From the NCBI GenBank assembly GCA_965284435.1, contig OZ260083.1, positions 1,178,001-1,242,000 on the forward strand: a DNA stretch of 64,000 nucleotides. Direction: 5' to 3'. This document shows positions 27,616 through 36,230 of the stretch, in pieces (the first letter of the stretch is position 1; each line of letters starts with the position of its first letter). Position numbers and translations under genes: made by a program. The notes beneath the pieces are model-generated. The model ran no database searches. It was not told the origin of the DNA and saw only the letters and a program-made list of their open reading frames with translations. This stretch comes from CAIYZT01 sp947461435. Lineage in GTDB: Bacteria; Pseudomonadota; Alphaproteobacteria; Rhodobacterales; Rhodobacteraceae.

Positions 27616-28237
27616 CGCCGTTGCCTTTGCAGCGGCGGTGCGCGCCGTTTTACCACAAGGCCTGGCCTTGGGGCAGGCGGACCCAGCGCGCTTGCATCCT
27701 GTGGCGGCGTGCGAGGTGCTGCCAGGGGCGGTGCCCAAACGTTTAGCAGAATTTTCCGCTGGGAGATTTGCAGCGCGGGCGGCTTTTGCCGATCCGGATA
27801 TCGTGTTGCCCGTCGGCGCAGACCGCGCCCCGGTTTGGCCAGATGGTTCTGTGGGGTCCATCACGCATTGCGCTGGATTGTGTCTTGCCGTCGTTGGAAA
27901 GTCAGACACGTATTTGGGGCTTGGACTGGATGCGGAACCTGACCATCCTTTGGAAGAAGAGATTTGGGCCAGCATCTTGCGACGCGACGAGGTGAACAGG
28001 GACGGAAGCCAAGCCTTGGCATTTTTTGTCGCGAAAGAGGCAGCTTACAAGGCGCAATACGCGGTAACCCGTCACTTGTTCGGGTTTCACACATTGCGTT
28101 TGATCTTTGAGGATAACCAGTTCGTCGCTGAATTTGTTGACGAGATTGGACCCTTTTCCAAGGGACATCGTCTGTGCGGTTCCATGATCCGCGCCGGTGG
28201 CTATTTGGGCGCGTTCGTGGCCCTAAGCCGCGATTGA
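27608..28237 (+). CDS. 4'-phosphopantetheinyl transferase, Sfp/EntD type
   Basis: Transfers the phosphopantetheine arm from CoA to carrier-protein serines (here PKS Ser1793 and NRPS Ser1420). 209 residues; Mg-binding and catalytic signatures are GLGLDAEP (Asp, Glu) and FVAKEAAYKAQY (Lys-Glu-Ala-x-x-Lys), and GSITHCAG is the CoA-binding motif of EntD/PcpS-like enzymes. The ATG at 27608 lies inside the NRPS 3' end (8-base overlap), so it is coupled to the NRPS and dedicated to this line. Its 3' end overlaps the convergent fdsD gene by 15 bases, which sets the right edge of the island. Confidence 0.88.
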   Translation: MRDAVAFAAAVRAVLPQGLALGQADPARLHPVAACEVLPGAVPKRLAEFSAGRFAARAAFADPDIVLPVGADRAPVWPDGSVGSITHCAGLCLAVVGKSDTYLGLGLDAEPDHPLEEEIWASILRRDEVNRDGSQALAFFVAKEAAYKAQYAVTRHLFGFHTLRLIFEDNQFVAEFVDEIGPFSKGHRLCGSMIRAGGYLGAFVALSRD

Positions 28238-28459
28238 CGGCCGCCGGATCAAGGCCGCGGCATCCAGAACCAAGGGCCGCAGGCCTGCGCCCCCCGCATC
28301 CAGCACTTCATACAATTGCCGGCGCATACGGGGTTCCCAGAAATCATTTATGTGAGATGACAATCCCTCGATGCCTTGATCATGAGGCTTGGATTCCATG
28401 AATTTTGCGATCTGGTTTGCCATGTAAATCAACTTGGCGTGCGGGCCATCATGCGACAT
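28223..28459 (-). CDS. fdsD: Formate dehydrogenase subunit delta FdsD
   Basis: Small 78-residue subunit associated with soluble NAD-dependent formate dehydrogenases and needed for enzyme maturation or stability. Recognised from KLIYMANQIAKFMES and HINDFWEPRMRRQL, both typical of FdsD. It is the last gene of the fds operon, overlapping the 3' end of fdhD by 11 bases and, on the other strand, the end of the PPTase gene. Confidence 0.88.
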   Translation of the reverse strand: MSHDGPHAKLIYMANQIAKFMESKPHDQGIEGLSSHINDFWEPRMRRQLYEVLDAGGAGLRPLVLDAAALIRRPSIAA

Positions 28460-29252
28460 TGGCGGTCTCCTCAGGGGCGATACGGGTGGGATGCGTGAAC
28501 ACTTCGAACCGGTCGTCGCGGGCCAGCGCGATCAGGGTTATTCCGGCTTCATCTGCGACCTGCACGGCCGTCGCAGTTGGGGCCGAGGCTGCAATGATCA
28601 TCGGAAAGCCCGCCGCAGCCGCCTTTTGAACCATGTCGATCGAGGTGCGGCAGGTCAAAATCAAGGCGCCGTCGGATCGTCCCCGCAAGGCCCCAATCAG
28701 TTTGTCCAATGCATTGTGGCGACCAACATCTTCGCGAACGGCCACCATGCCATCTTCGGCTGTCCAAAAGGCTGCGGCATGGGCCGCGTGGGTTATGTCA
28801 TGCAGGGGCTGATGTTTTGTCAAAGCCGCGACGGCCGCCATGGTTTGACCTGTGGAAAGGCTAAAGGATTGGTCGCCCACAACCATCGGCTTTCGCCGCG
28901 CTTCTTGCAAACTGTCAATTCCGCACAGACCGCAGCCAACAGGCCCGGCCATGGACCGTCGCCGCGCAGATTGCCTTTTCTCTGCCGGATCTTTCAACCA
29001 GATTTGAACGTCAATGCCCAATTCTGTTTCGACAATCTGCACGTCATCGATCTCCGAGGGCACGGCAATGCCCTCGGTCAAAGAAAATCCATAAGCGAAA
29101 TCAATCAGATCAGCAGGTGTTGCCATCATGACCGCTTGCGTTGACCCATTATAGGACAACGCAACCGCCACCTCTTCAGGCAACTCGCGCATGCCGTCTG
29201 TTACTCGGCCGTGCCCAAAGGCCAACCGCGCAAAGGGGCGGTGGGTGATCAT
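28449..29252 (-). CDS. fdhD: Formate dehydrogenase accessory sulfurtransferase FdhD
   Basis: Transfers sulfur from a cysteine desulfurase to the bis-MGD molybdenum cofactor before its insertion into FdsA. 267 residues; the CxxC motif is in VGCGLCGID, and REDVGRHNALDKLIGAL and LTCRTSIDMVQKAA are family signatures. The frame extends to 29309 inside fdsA, but the ATG at 29252 overlaps the fdsA stop by 4 bases and starts MITHRPFARL, so it is preferred. Confidence 0.92.
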   Translation of the reverse strand: MITHRPFARLAFGHGRVTDGMRELPEEVAVALSYNGSTQAVMMATPADLIDFAYGFSLTEGIAVPSEIDDVQIVETELGIDVQIWLKDPAEKRQSARRRSMAGPVGCGLCGIDSLQEARRKPMVVGDQSFSLSTGQTMAAVAALTKHQPLHDITHAAHAAAFWTAEDGMVAVREDVGRHNALDKLIGALRGRSDGALILTCRTSIDMVQKAAAAGFPMIIAASAPTATAVQVADEAGITLIALARDDRFEVFTHPTRIAPEETANVA

Positions 29253-32125
29253 TCCGCCGCTGCGATCCGGCGGGAAAGGGCGGCATGGGCAGAATAGCCT
29301 TCTTGCCATTCCGACGGACCATTAGAAGGTGCCACCTGCACAGCCGTCACCTTGTACTCAGGACAATTCGTGGCCCAGTCAGAAAAATCCGTTGTGATCA
29401 CATTGGCTTGGGTATCCGGATGGTGAAAGGTCGTGTAAACGACGCCCGGATTGACCCGGTCAGTGATTGTGGCGCGCAAACTGGTTTCCCCCGCGCGCGA
29501 AGCCAGCCGCACCCAAGACCCCTCTTTGATGCCACGATTGTCGGCATCGTGCGGATGGATTTCCAAAACATCCTGATCGTGCCAAACAACATTGGACGTA
29601 CGCCGCGTCTGCGCGCCCACATTGTATTGCGACAAGATGCGTCCGGTGGTCAAAAGCAAGGGAAAGCGCGGTCCGGTCTTTTCGTCTGTTGCGACATACT
29701 CGGTGTTGATGAACTTGCCCTTGCCACGCACAAAACCGTCCACATGCATCAAGGGCGTGCCGTCTGGCGATGCCTCGTTGCAGGGCCATTGTACCGAACC
29801 TTTGACTTCCAGCATCTCATAGTTCACGCCAGCGAACGATGGTGTTGTCATCGCGATTTCATCCATGATCTGGCTTGGATGGGTATAGGTCCACCCTGCA
29901 CCCATGGCGTTGGCCAGCAACTGGGTCACTTCCCAATCGGCATAACCGTTGCGCGGTGCCATGACCTTGCGCACGCGGTTTATGCGGCGTTCGGCGTTGG
30001 TAAAGGTCCCGTCCTTTTCCAGGAAAGTAGATCCTGGCAAGAACACATGGGCATAATTTGCGGTTTCGTTCAGGAACAAGTCGTGCACAATCACGCAATC
30101 CATGGCCGCAAGCCCTGCCGCGACATGTTTGGTGTCTGGGTCGGATTGCAAGATATCCTCGCCCTGACAGTACAGACCTTTGAACGTGCCTTCCACGGCC
30201 GCATCCAGCATGTTCGGAATCCGAAGGCCCGGCTCGTCATCAATTTTGACGCCCCAGATCTTTTCGAAGATATCACGGACAGCCTGACCCTTGACGTGGC
30301 GATATCCGGGCAATTCGTGTGGGAAAGAGCCCATATCGCACGATCCCTGAACGTTGTTCTGGCCCCGCAAAGGATTCACCCCGACGCCCGGCCGACCGAT
30401 ATTGCCTGTCATCATGGCTAGGTTCGCAATGCCAATGACCGTGGTTGATCCTTGGCTGTGCTCTGTCACACCCAGACCATAGTAGATCGAACCGTTGCCC
30501 CCCAAAGCATAGAGCCGAGCGGCAGCACGTACCTCTTCGGCCGCAACGCCAGTCAACAACTGCACCGCTTCGGGCGAATTCTGCGGTTGGCTTACAAATT
30601 CAGCGTAGTCTTGGAATTCGTCCCAGTCGCACCGCTCGCGGATGAAGGCTTCGTCGAACAGACCTTCAGTCACAATGGTATGGGCAAGTGCGGTGACGAT
30701 GGCCACGTTTGTCCCCGGGGTCAGCGCAAGATGGTGTTGCGCCTTGATATGCGGGCTTTCCACAATGTCCGTGCGGCGTGGATCGACAACAATCAACTTT
30801 GCCCCTTTACGCAAACGCTTTTTCAGACGGCTGGCAAACACAGGGTGTCCATCCGTCGGGTTCGCCCCGATGATGATCACGACATCGGTCTGTTCGACGG
30901 AATCAAAGTCTTGCGTGCCAGCGCTTGTTCCCAACGTTTGGCCCAAGCCATAGCCAGTGGGCGAATGGCAGACGCGGGCGCAGGTATCTGTATTGTTGTT
31001 CAAAAACACTGCGCGCGTCAGCTTTTGAACCAGATAGGCCTCTTCATTGGTGCAGCGGCTGGATGTGATCACACCCACCGAATGACGGCCATGCTTGTCG
31101 ATGATCCCCTTCATGCGGTTGGCAGTAAATGCCATCGCCTCGTCCCAGGAAACCTCTTTCCACGCATCGTTGATGCTGTCGCGGATCATGGGGCTTAAGA
31201 TCCGGTCCTTGTGCGACGCATATCCATAAGCGAAACGGCCTTTGACGCAAGAATGGCCGCGGTTGGCTTTTCCATGTTTGTAAGGTGTCATGCGTACCAA
31301 CTCATCGCCGCGCATTTCGGCCTTGAACGAACATCCGACACCGCAATAGGCGCAGGTGGTGATCACCGAATGCGATGGTGTGCCGATTTCGATGATCGAC
31401 TTTTCCTGCAAGGTTGCTGTTGGACAAGCGGCCACGCAGGCCCCGCAGGACACGCAATCAGAGGTCAGCGCAGTATCCGTTTTCGCCCCGAAAGACACAC
31501 GGCTGTCAAAGCCGCGTCCTTCGATCGTCAACGCAAAGGTGCCTTGAACCTCTTCGCAGGCGCGCACGCACCGCGAACAGACAATGCATTTTTGCGGATC
31601 ATAACTGAAATACGGGTTGGAATCGTCACGCGGAATATAGCTTGGGTTTATATGGCCCGAATTATCTTTCGCTTTGAAATGGGTTTGAACGGCCTCGTAC
31701 CGAACATCGCGAAGGCCCACGGCCCCCGCCATGTCTTGCAATTCACAATCGCCATTCGCACTGCAGGTCAAGCAATCCAGCGGGTGATCCGAAATGTAAA
31801 GTTCCATCACTCCGCGCCGCAGCTGCTTCAGCTTGGCATTCTGGGTGTGAACTTTTAATCCCGGCGCGACAGGCGTGGTGCATGATGCGGGGGTGCCGTT
31901 GCGGCCTTCAATTTCCACCAGACACAGCCGGCACGATCCGAAGGCATCAACGCTGTCCGTCGCACAGAGTTTGGGAACCGAAATCCCCGCTTCTGCTGCC
32001 GCACGCATGATGGATGTTCCTTCTGGAACCGTCACATCAAAGCCGTCGATGGTTAAGGTCACCAATTGTTTTGATTTCGCGGCAGGGGTGCCGAAATCAC
32101 GGTCGGGAATGATGAAGTCTTTCAT
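29249..32125 (-). CDS. fdsA: NAD-dependent formate dehydrogenase subunit alpha FdsA
   Basis: Catalytic molybdenum subunit (958 residues) that oxidises formate to CO2. Order of cofactor sites: N-terminal 2Fe-2S domain with DAFGSCRLCLVEIEG; NuoG-like His-Cys cluster region; two ferredoxin motifs CIVCSRCVRACEE and CVSCGACVAACP; 4Fe-4S next to the active site CAYCGVGC; then the bis-MGD domains. The molybdenum ligand is Cys in CARVCHSPTGYG, not selenocysteine, and the following His is the conserved catalytic one. It overlaps fdsB and fdhD by ATGA junctions. Confidence 0.95.
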   Translation of the reverse strand: MKDFIIPDRDFGTPAAKSKQLVTLTIDGFDVTVPEGTSIMRAAAEAGISVPKLCATDSVDAFGSCRLCLVEIEGRNGTPASCTTPVAPGLKVHTQNAKLKQLRRGVMELYISDHPLDCLTCSANGDCELQDMAGAVGLRDVRYEAVQTHFKAKDNSGHINPSYIPRDDSNPYFSYDPQKCIVCSRCVRACEEVQGTFALTIEGRGFDSRVSFGAKTDTALTSDCVSCGACVAACPTATLQEKSIIEIGTPSHSVITTCAYCGVGCSFKAEMRGDELVRMTPYKHGKANRGHSCVKGRFAYGYASHKDRILSPMIRDSINDAWKEVSWDEAMAFTANRMKGIIDKHGRHSVGVITSSRCTNEEAYLVQKLTRAVFLNNNTDTCARVCHSPTGYGLGQTLGTSAGTQDFDSVEQTDVVIIIGANPTDGHPVFASRLKKRLRKGAKLIVVDPRRTDIVESPHIKAQHHLALTPGTNVAIVTALAHTIVTEGLFDEAFIRERCDWDEFQDYAEFVSQPQNSPEAVQLLTGVAAEEVRAAARLYALGGNGSIYYGLGVTEHSQGSTTVIGIANLAMMTGNIGRPGVGVNPLRGQNNVQGSCDMGSFPHELPGYRHVKGQAVRDIFEKIWGVKIDDEPGLRIPNMLDAAVEGTFKGLYCQGEDILQSDPDTKHVAAGLAAMDCVIVHDLFLNETANYAHVFLPGSTFLEKDGTFTNAERRINRVRKVMAPRNGYADWEVTQLLANAMGAGWTYTHPSQIMDEIAMTTPSFAGVNYEMLEVKGSVQWPCNEASPDGTPLMHVDGFVRGKGKFINTEYVATDEKTGPRFPLLLTTGRILSQYNVGAQTRRTSNVVWHDQDVLEIHPHDADNRGIKEGSWVRLASRAGETSLRATITDRVNPGVVYTTFHHPDTQANVITTDFSDWATNCPEYKVTAVQVAPSNGPSEWQEGYSAHAALSRRIAAAE

Positions 32126-33648
32126 TCGGCGGCCTCCTTGGCGCGGGCGAAATCATTGGGGAAATGCGATAGGGCCGACAGAACGGGATAGGGCGTAAAA
32201 CCACCCAAGGCACACAAAGACCCGGATTTCATGGTGCTGCACAAATCCGTCAGCAGCGGAATTGCGGCGCTGTCACCTTTTGCAATCCGGTCAATCGTTT
32301 CAACACCGCGAACGGCACCAATACGGCAGGGTGTACATTTGCCGCAGGATTCGATCGCGCAGAACTCCATCGCAAACCGTGCTTGGGCCAGCATATCGGT
32401 GCTGTCATCGAACACGGTCAGGCCCGCGTGTCCGATCAGGCCATCCTTGCCCGCGAATTCTTCGTATCCGAAGGGGGTGTCGAACAAGGCGCGGGGGAAA
32501 TACGCGCCCAAGGGGCCGCCGACCTGAACGGCCTTTACCGGGCGGCCTGATGCCGTGCCTCCTGCAATTTTGTCAACGATCTCGCCCAAGGTTGTGCCGA
32601 AAGCGATCTCGTACAATCCGCCCTGCTTGACGTTTCCGGCAATCTGCAGCGGGATCGTGCCGCGCGATCGGCCAAGACCGAAGGCTTTGTAAAATTCTGC
32701 GCCCTTCTCGAAAATCACCGGTATCGAGGCCAGAGAGATGACATTGTTAACAACTGTCGGCTTTCCCAAGAACCCTTCCAAGGCAGGAAGCGGTGGCTTT
32801 GCCCGTACCACCCCGCGCTTTCCTTCGAGGGAGTTCAGAAGGCTGGTTTCTTCGCCGCAAACATAGGCCCCCGCCCCAACGCGAATTTCCAGATCGAAGG
32901 CCGGGCCATTGCCCAAAACCGAAGCGCCCAAAACGCCTTCGGCCCGTCCGATTTCCACCGCCTGCTGCATCACATGAATGGCAATCGGGTACTCGGACCG
33001 GATATAGACAAATCCCTTTGTGGCCCCCGTCGCAAGCCCGGCGATCACCATGCCTTCGATCAGGGTGAAGGGGTCGCCTTCCATCAGCATCCGGTCGGCG
33101 AATGTGGCGCTGTCGCCCTCATCTGCATTGCAAACGATGTATTTTCTATCAGCTTTGGCTTCGGAAACGGTTTTCCATTTTATACCGGTCGGAAACCCTG
33201 CGCCGCCCCGGCCGCGCAGGCCAGAATTGGTTACTTCAGCCACAATCGACGCGGCATCCATGTTCAAGGCACGCTCAAGTCCGCCAAGTCCGCCATTGGC
33301 ACGGTAATCGGCCAGCGATAAGGGATCGATGATCCCCACCCGGGCAAAGGTAAGCCGTGTTTGCGCCGCCAGCCAGGGCAGATCGTTCGTCAGCCCCAAG
33401 GCTTTGGGATGGGCCGCAAGATCACCGAAAAGACCAGAGACATCCGCCAGATCCATCGGCCCGAATGCCATGCGTCCTTTGGGGGTTTCAACTTCGATCA
33501 GCGGCTCAAGCCAGACCATCCCGCGCGATCCATTACGCACAATTTCGACAGGCAAGCCCATCTCTGTTGCTTTCGCCTGGATGGCGGCAGCAATTTCGTC
33601 GGCGCCAAGGGCCACTGCAGCGCTGTCAAGCGGCACATAGATCTTCAT
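32122..33648 (-). CDS. fdsB: Formate dehydrogenase subunit beta FdsB (NADH-binding)
   Basis: NuoF-like diaphorase subunit that passes electrons from formate to NAD+ through FMN and a 4Fe-4S cluster. GLRGRGGAGFPTGIKW and GAGAYVCGEETSLLNSLEG form the NADH/FMN sites; the cluster ligands are in SCGKCTPCRIG plus a later Cys near LCALG. The N-terminal ~100 residues form an extra thioredoxin-like region usual in FdsB. The frame extends to 33750, but the ATG at 33648 overlaps the fdsG stop by 4 bases and gives 508 residues. Confidence 0.94.
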   Translation of the reverse strand: MKIYVPLDSAAVALGADEIAAAIQAKATEMGLPVEIVRNGSRGMVWLEPLIEVETPKGRMAFGPMDLADVSGLFGDLAAHPKALGLTNDLPWLAAQTRLTFARVGIIDPLSLADYRANGGLGGLERALNMDAASIVAEVTNSGLRGRGGAGFPTGIKWKTVSEAKADRKYIVCNADEGDSATFADRMLMEGDPFTLIEGMVIAGLATGATKGFVYIRSEYPIAIHVMQQAVEIGRAEGVLGASVLGNGPAFDLEIRVGAGAYVCGEETSLLNSLEGKRGVVRAKPPLPALEGFLGKPTVVNNVISLASIPVIFEKGAEFYKAFGLGRSRGTIPLQIAGNVKQGGLYEIAFGTTLGEIVDKIAGGTASGRPVKAVQVGGPLGAYFPRALFDTPFGYEEFAGKDGLIGHAGLTVFDDSTDMLAQARFAMEFCAIESCGKCTPCRIGAVRGVETIDRIAKGDSAAIPLLTDLCSTMKSGSLCALGGFTPYPVLSALSHFPNDFARAKEAAE

Positions 33649-34112
33649 TTCAAGCCCCCGATGATCTGGGTCAATTTCGCTTCGTCCAGACGTCCAATCA
33701 GTTTTCCGTCCACGATTGCGGCCGGGCCGCAGGCGCAAAGCCCAAGACAAAAGATCGGCTCCAAGGTGATTTTTCCGTCAGCTGTCGTCCCGTGCCAGTC
33801 TGTCCCAAGGGATTTTATCGCGTGGGCAGCGACACGGTCGGCGCCGACGGCCTGACAGGCCTCGGCCCGGCACAGTTTGACAATATGCTGACCGGTAGGC
33901 TTTTCGCGAAAATCATGATAAAAAGACATCACGCCATGCACTTCGGCCCGACTGATGTTCAGATCCTTCGCAATGATTGGCAAAGCCTCTTGTGGGACAA
34001 AGCCAAACTCGGCCTGCACAGCATGAAGGATGGGCAACAAGGCCCCCTCCATCCCCTTGTGCTGGGCCAGAATTTCTTCCACCCGGTCTTTGGTCTGCAC
34101 GGAATCAAGCAT
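33645..34112 (-). CDS. fdsG: Formate dehydrogenase subunit gamma FdsG
   Basis: NuoE-like 2Fe-2S subunit (155 residues) that forms the diaphorase part of the enzyme with FdsB. The four cluster cysteines are in CRAEAC and CLGLCACGP; the helical N-terminus contains GALLPILHAVQAEFGFVP. First gene of the fdsG-B-A-fdhD-fdsD operon. The 151-base gap before it holds the GATAGAT palindrome. Confidence 0.93.
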   Translation of the reverse strand: MLDSVQTKDRVEEILAQHKGMEGALLPILHAVQAEFGFVPQEALPIIAKDLNISRAEVHGVMSFYHDFREKPTGQHIVKLCRAEACQAVGADRVAAHAIKSLGTDWHGTTADGKITLEPIFCLGLCACGPAAIVDGKLIGRLDEAKLTQIIGGLK

Positions 34113-34186
34113 GGATGCGCCCTTTGTTTACTGGTGCCGTTGAACCCCAGTTCGATAGAAATATCAATATAGATATCCCGTCAATC

Positions 34187-34203
34187 GATAGATGAAATCT
34201 ATC
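34187..34203. promoter_or_regulatory. Probable LysR-type operator of the fds operon
   Basis: Perfect inverted repeat GATAGAT-GAA-ATCTATC, centred about 83 bases upstream of the fdsG start. Related GATAGA/TATCGA half-sites occur on both sides: TCGATAGAA at 34152-34160, TGATAGAAA at 34230-34238 and CTATCGAT at 34264-34271. The spacing and placement fit binding by the adjacent LysR regulator; formate as the signal is inference. Confidence 0.6.
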
Positions 34204-34263
34204 AAGCGCCGCTGCAATTGTCGCCAGTTTGATAGAAAGGCCAAATCCTCTGATCGAAATTCT

Positions 34264-35154
34264 CTATCGATCTCGCCACAGGCCCAACCGAATGGCTTCG
34301 TCGATCAGGGCCTGCAAAACGGGGGTTTGCGGGTCCCGTTTTGGGGTGATCAAACCCACCAGATGCTCTGCCTCGGGCTCCACGATCGGGATGGCAATCA
34401 GATTTTGCCCCAAGAACATTTCGGCCAACTTCATCGGAACGACAGACGACCAACTCCCTGATTTTACGTGGGAAATCAACGCGATTGTCGAATTTGATTC
34501 GATCATGGCCGTCACAGTCGCCCCCGCTTCGCGCAAATGCTGGTTCACGATCCGCCGGTTTTGCATGTCCGCAGTTAAAAGGCACAACGGTTCTTGCGCC
34601 ACTTCCGCCCATGTCACTGTCTTTCTAACGGCCAAAGGCGAGGCACTTGTACACAAATAGCGGTAGAACTCGGTAAAAAGCGGGGTTTGCGACACGCGGC
34701 CCAGGGGTTCGTTGTCCAGATAGGTTATCCCCGCGTCCAGCCCAAGGCTTTCGATCCCTTCCAGGATTTCGCTAGAAGTACGCGACAGAACGCTGACACG
34801 AACATTTGGATGGCGCGCGGTGAAAGGTGCCGTCAAATCGGCCACCATGGCCAATGCTGTCGGGATCACGCCGATCCGCAGATTGCCAGACAGACCCGTG
34901 TGAACCGTGCGCATCTCGTCTTTCAAGGCGCGCACGTCGCCCACAATGCGTCTGGCCCAATCCAGCACGCGCTGCCCCTCGGGCGTCAGCCCTTGAAACC
35001 GCGAGCCGCGAAACACCAATTGGACGCCCAGCTGATCTTCCAACTGCCTTATCGCACTGGACAGGGTCGGTTGCGTGACGCGGCAAACCTCTGCCGCGCG
35101 GCCAAAGTGGCGTTCAGAGGCTAGGGCGATGAACATTTCTAACTTGTCGATCAT
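34264..35154 (-). CDS. LysR-type regulator, probably of the fds operon
   Basis: 296-residue LysR-family regulator. The winged helix-turn-helix is at about residues 1-60 (FIALASERHFGRAAEVC, TQPTLSSAIRQLEDQLG); the rest is the effector-binding periplasmic-binding-protein fold. The frame extends to 35283, but the ATG at 35154 starts directly at the usual MIDKLEMF N-terminus. It lies immediately upstream of fdsG in the same direction, the usual place of the FdsR regulator. Effector not readable. Confidence 0.82.
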   Translation of the reverse strand: MIDKLEMFIALASERHFGRAAEVCRVTQPTLSSAIRQLEDQLGVQLVFRGSRFQGLTPEGQRVLDWARRIVGDVRALKDEMRTVHTGLSGNLRIGVIPTALAMVADLTAPFTARHPNVRVSVLSRTSSEILEGIESLGLDAGITYLDNEPLGRVSQTPLFTEFYRYLCTSASPLAVRKTVTWAEVAQEPLCLLTADMQNRRIVNQHLREAGATVTAMIESNSTIALISHVKSGSWSSVVPMKLAEMFLGQNLIAIPIVEPEAEHLVGLITPKRDPQTPVLQALIDEAIRLGLWRDR

Positions 35155-35253
35155 CCAGATAAACTGGCGGGGATCGAGGCGGCGTGCAACCCCCGGCGCA
35201 CCCGTGTGGCAAGAAGGGTTGCACCAGTCGCAAGGGGCGCTTACCTCTGTGCC

Positions 35254-36042
35254 ATGAAACGCTTTATCCCCTTTTTGAACCATCCGCCCTTGGTGCCCGT
35301 CATCAGATTGTCTGGAACAATTTCCAGCGGCTCACGCGGGTTGAATGATGCCGGACTGGCCCCGTTGATAGAGAAGGCCTTCCGGATGAAACCGGCCGCA
35401 ATTGCGCTGTTGGTCAATTCACCGGGTGGCTCTCCGGTACAATCCAGCTTGATCGCGGCGCGGATCCGACGCCTTGCCGACCAGAAATCTGTCCCTGTCT
35501 ATGCCTTTGTCGAAGATGTGGCGGCCTCTGGCGGCTATTGGCTGGCCTGCGCAGGCGATCAGATTTGGGTTGACGACAGTTCGATCGTTGGCTCCATCGG
35601 GGTCATTTCATCCTCGTTCGGTTTCACAGAACTGATGGCGCGCCAAGGGGTTGAACGCCGGGTGGTGACGGCCGGCAAGTCGAAAAGTTTCGCAGATCCG
35701 TTTTTGCCGCAAAAACCTGAAGATATCGAGCGCATCCGCGCGATCCAGACCCCGATCCATGAGGCGTTCATTGCACATGTCAAGGCACGGCGCGGCGCGC
35801 GTCTGGCCGAGGCCGACCTGTTCAACGCAGATATCTGGGTCGGACGTCAGGCCGTCACCGTCGGGCTGGTTGACGGCATCGGTCATTTGGTGCCCAAGAT
35901 GAAAGAGGTTTTCGGCGAAAAGGTGTCACTGGTGCCCTTAGGCCAGCGGCGCAGCTTTTTGAGCCGGTTTGGCCTAAGCTTGGCCCAAGATGCACTTCAG
36001 GCGATCGAAGATCGCGCGGCTTTTGGAAGGTTCGGTTTGTAA
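35254..36042 (+). CDS. S49-family peptidase, SppA-like
   Basis: Signal-peptide-peptidase A-type serine protease (262 residues, the short form). LLVNSPGGSPVQS forms the oxyanion region, the nucleophile Ser is in DVAASGGYWLAC, and the general-base Lys is in AGKSKSFADPF. There is no clear N-terminal membrane helix (MKRFIPFLNHPPLVPVIRL), so it may be cytoplasmic or peripheral. The start at 35254 is chosen over 35206 because it begins at the SppA-like PVIRLSGTI region. Its stop overlaps the start of a membrane microprotein (TAATG). Confidence 0.85.
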   Translation: MKRFIPFLNHPPLVPVIRLSGTISSGSRGLNDAGLAPLIEKAFRMKPAAIALLVNSPGGSPVQSSLIAARIRRLADQKSVPVYAFVEDVAASGGYWLACAGDQIWVDDSSIVGSIGVISSSFGFTELMARQGVERRVVTAGKSKSFADPFLPQKPEDIERIRAIQTPIHEAFIAHVKARRGARLAEADLFNADIWVGRQAVTVGLVDGIGHLVPKMKEVFGEKVSLVPLGQRRSFLSRFGLSLAQDALQAIEDRAAFGRFGL

Positions 36043-36230
36043 TGCTGATCAAGGCCGTCTTCGTCTTCCTGCTGGTGATGGTCGTGATTGGCATGATCGG
36101 AAATGCGCTCTTTCCCGGGGCTGTTTCAAAAGTCGCCAAAAGGCGACTTCCCCTTGCCAAGTCGCGGACATGCCCCAAATGCGGCAGATATCAGATCGGA
36201 ACATCCGGCTGCGGCTGCGGGGGCAAGTAA
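36042..36230 (+). CDS. 62-residue membrane protein with C-terminal zinc ribbon
   Basis: Residues ~3-25 form one hydrophobic helix (VFVFLLVMVVIGMIGNALF). After a basic linker (KVAKRRLPLAKSR) the tail has TCPKCGRYQIG and SGCGCGGK, two cysteine pairs able to bind one zinc. It overlaps the gene before and after by TAATG, so it is coupled to the S49 peptidase and the SDR. No known function is recognised. Confidence 0.75.
   Translation: MLIKAVFVFLLVMVVIGMIGNALFPGAVSKVAKRRLPLAKSRTCPKCGRYQIGTSGCGCGGK

Noticed and set aside
29285..30421. 378-codon plus-strand frame opposite fdsA
   Set aside because: Antisense shadow of a well-supported 958-residue subunit, no motif.
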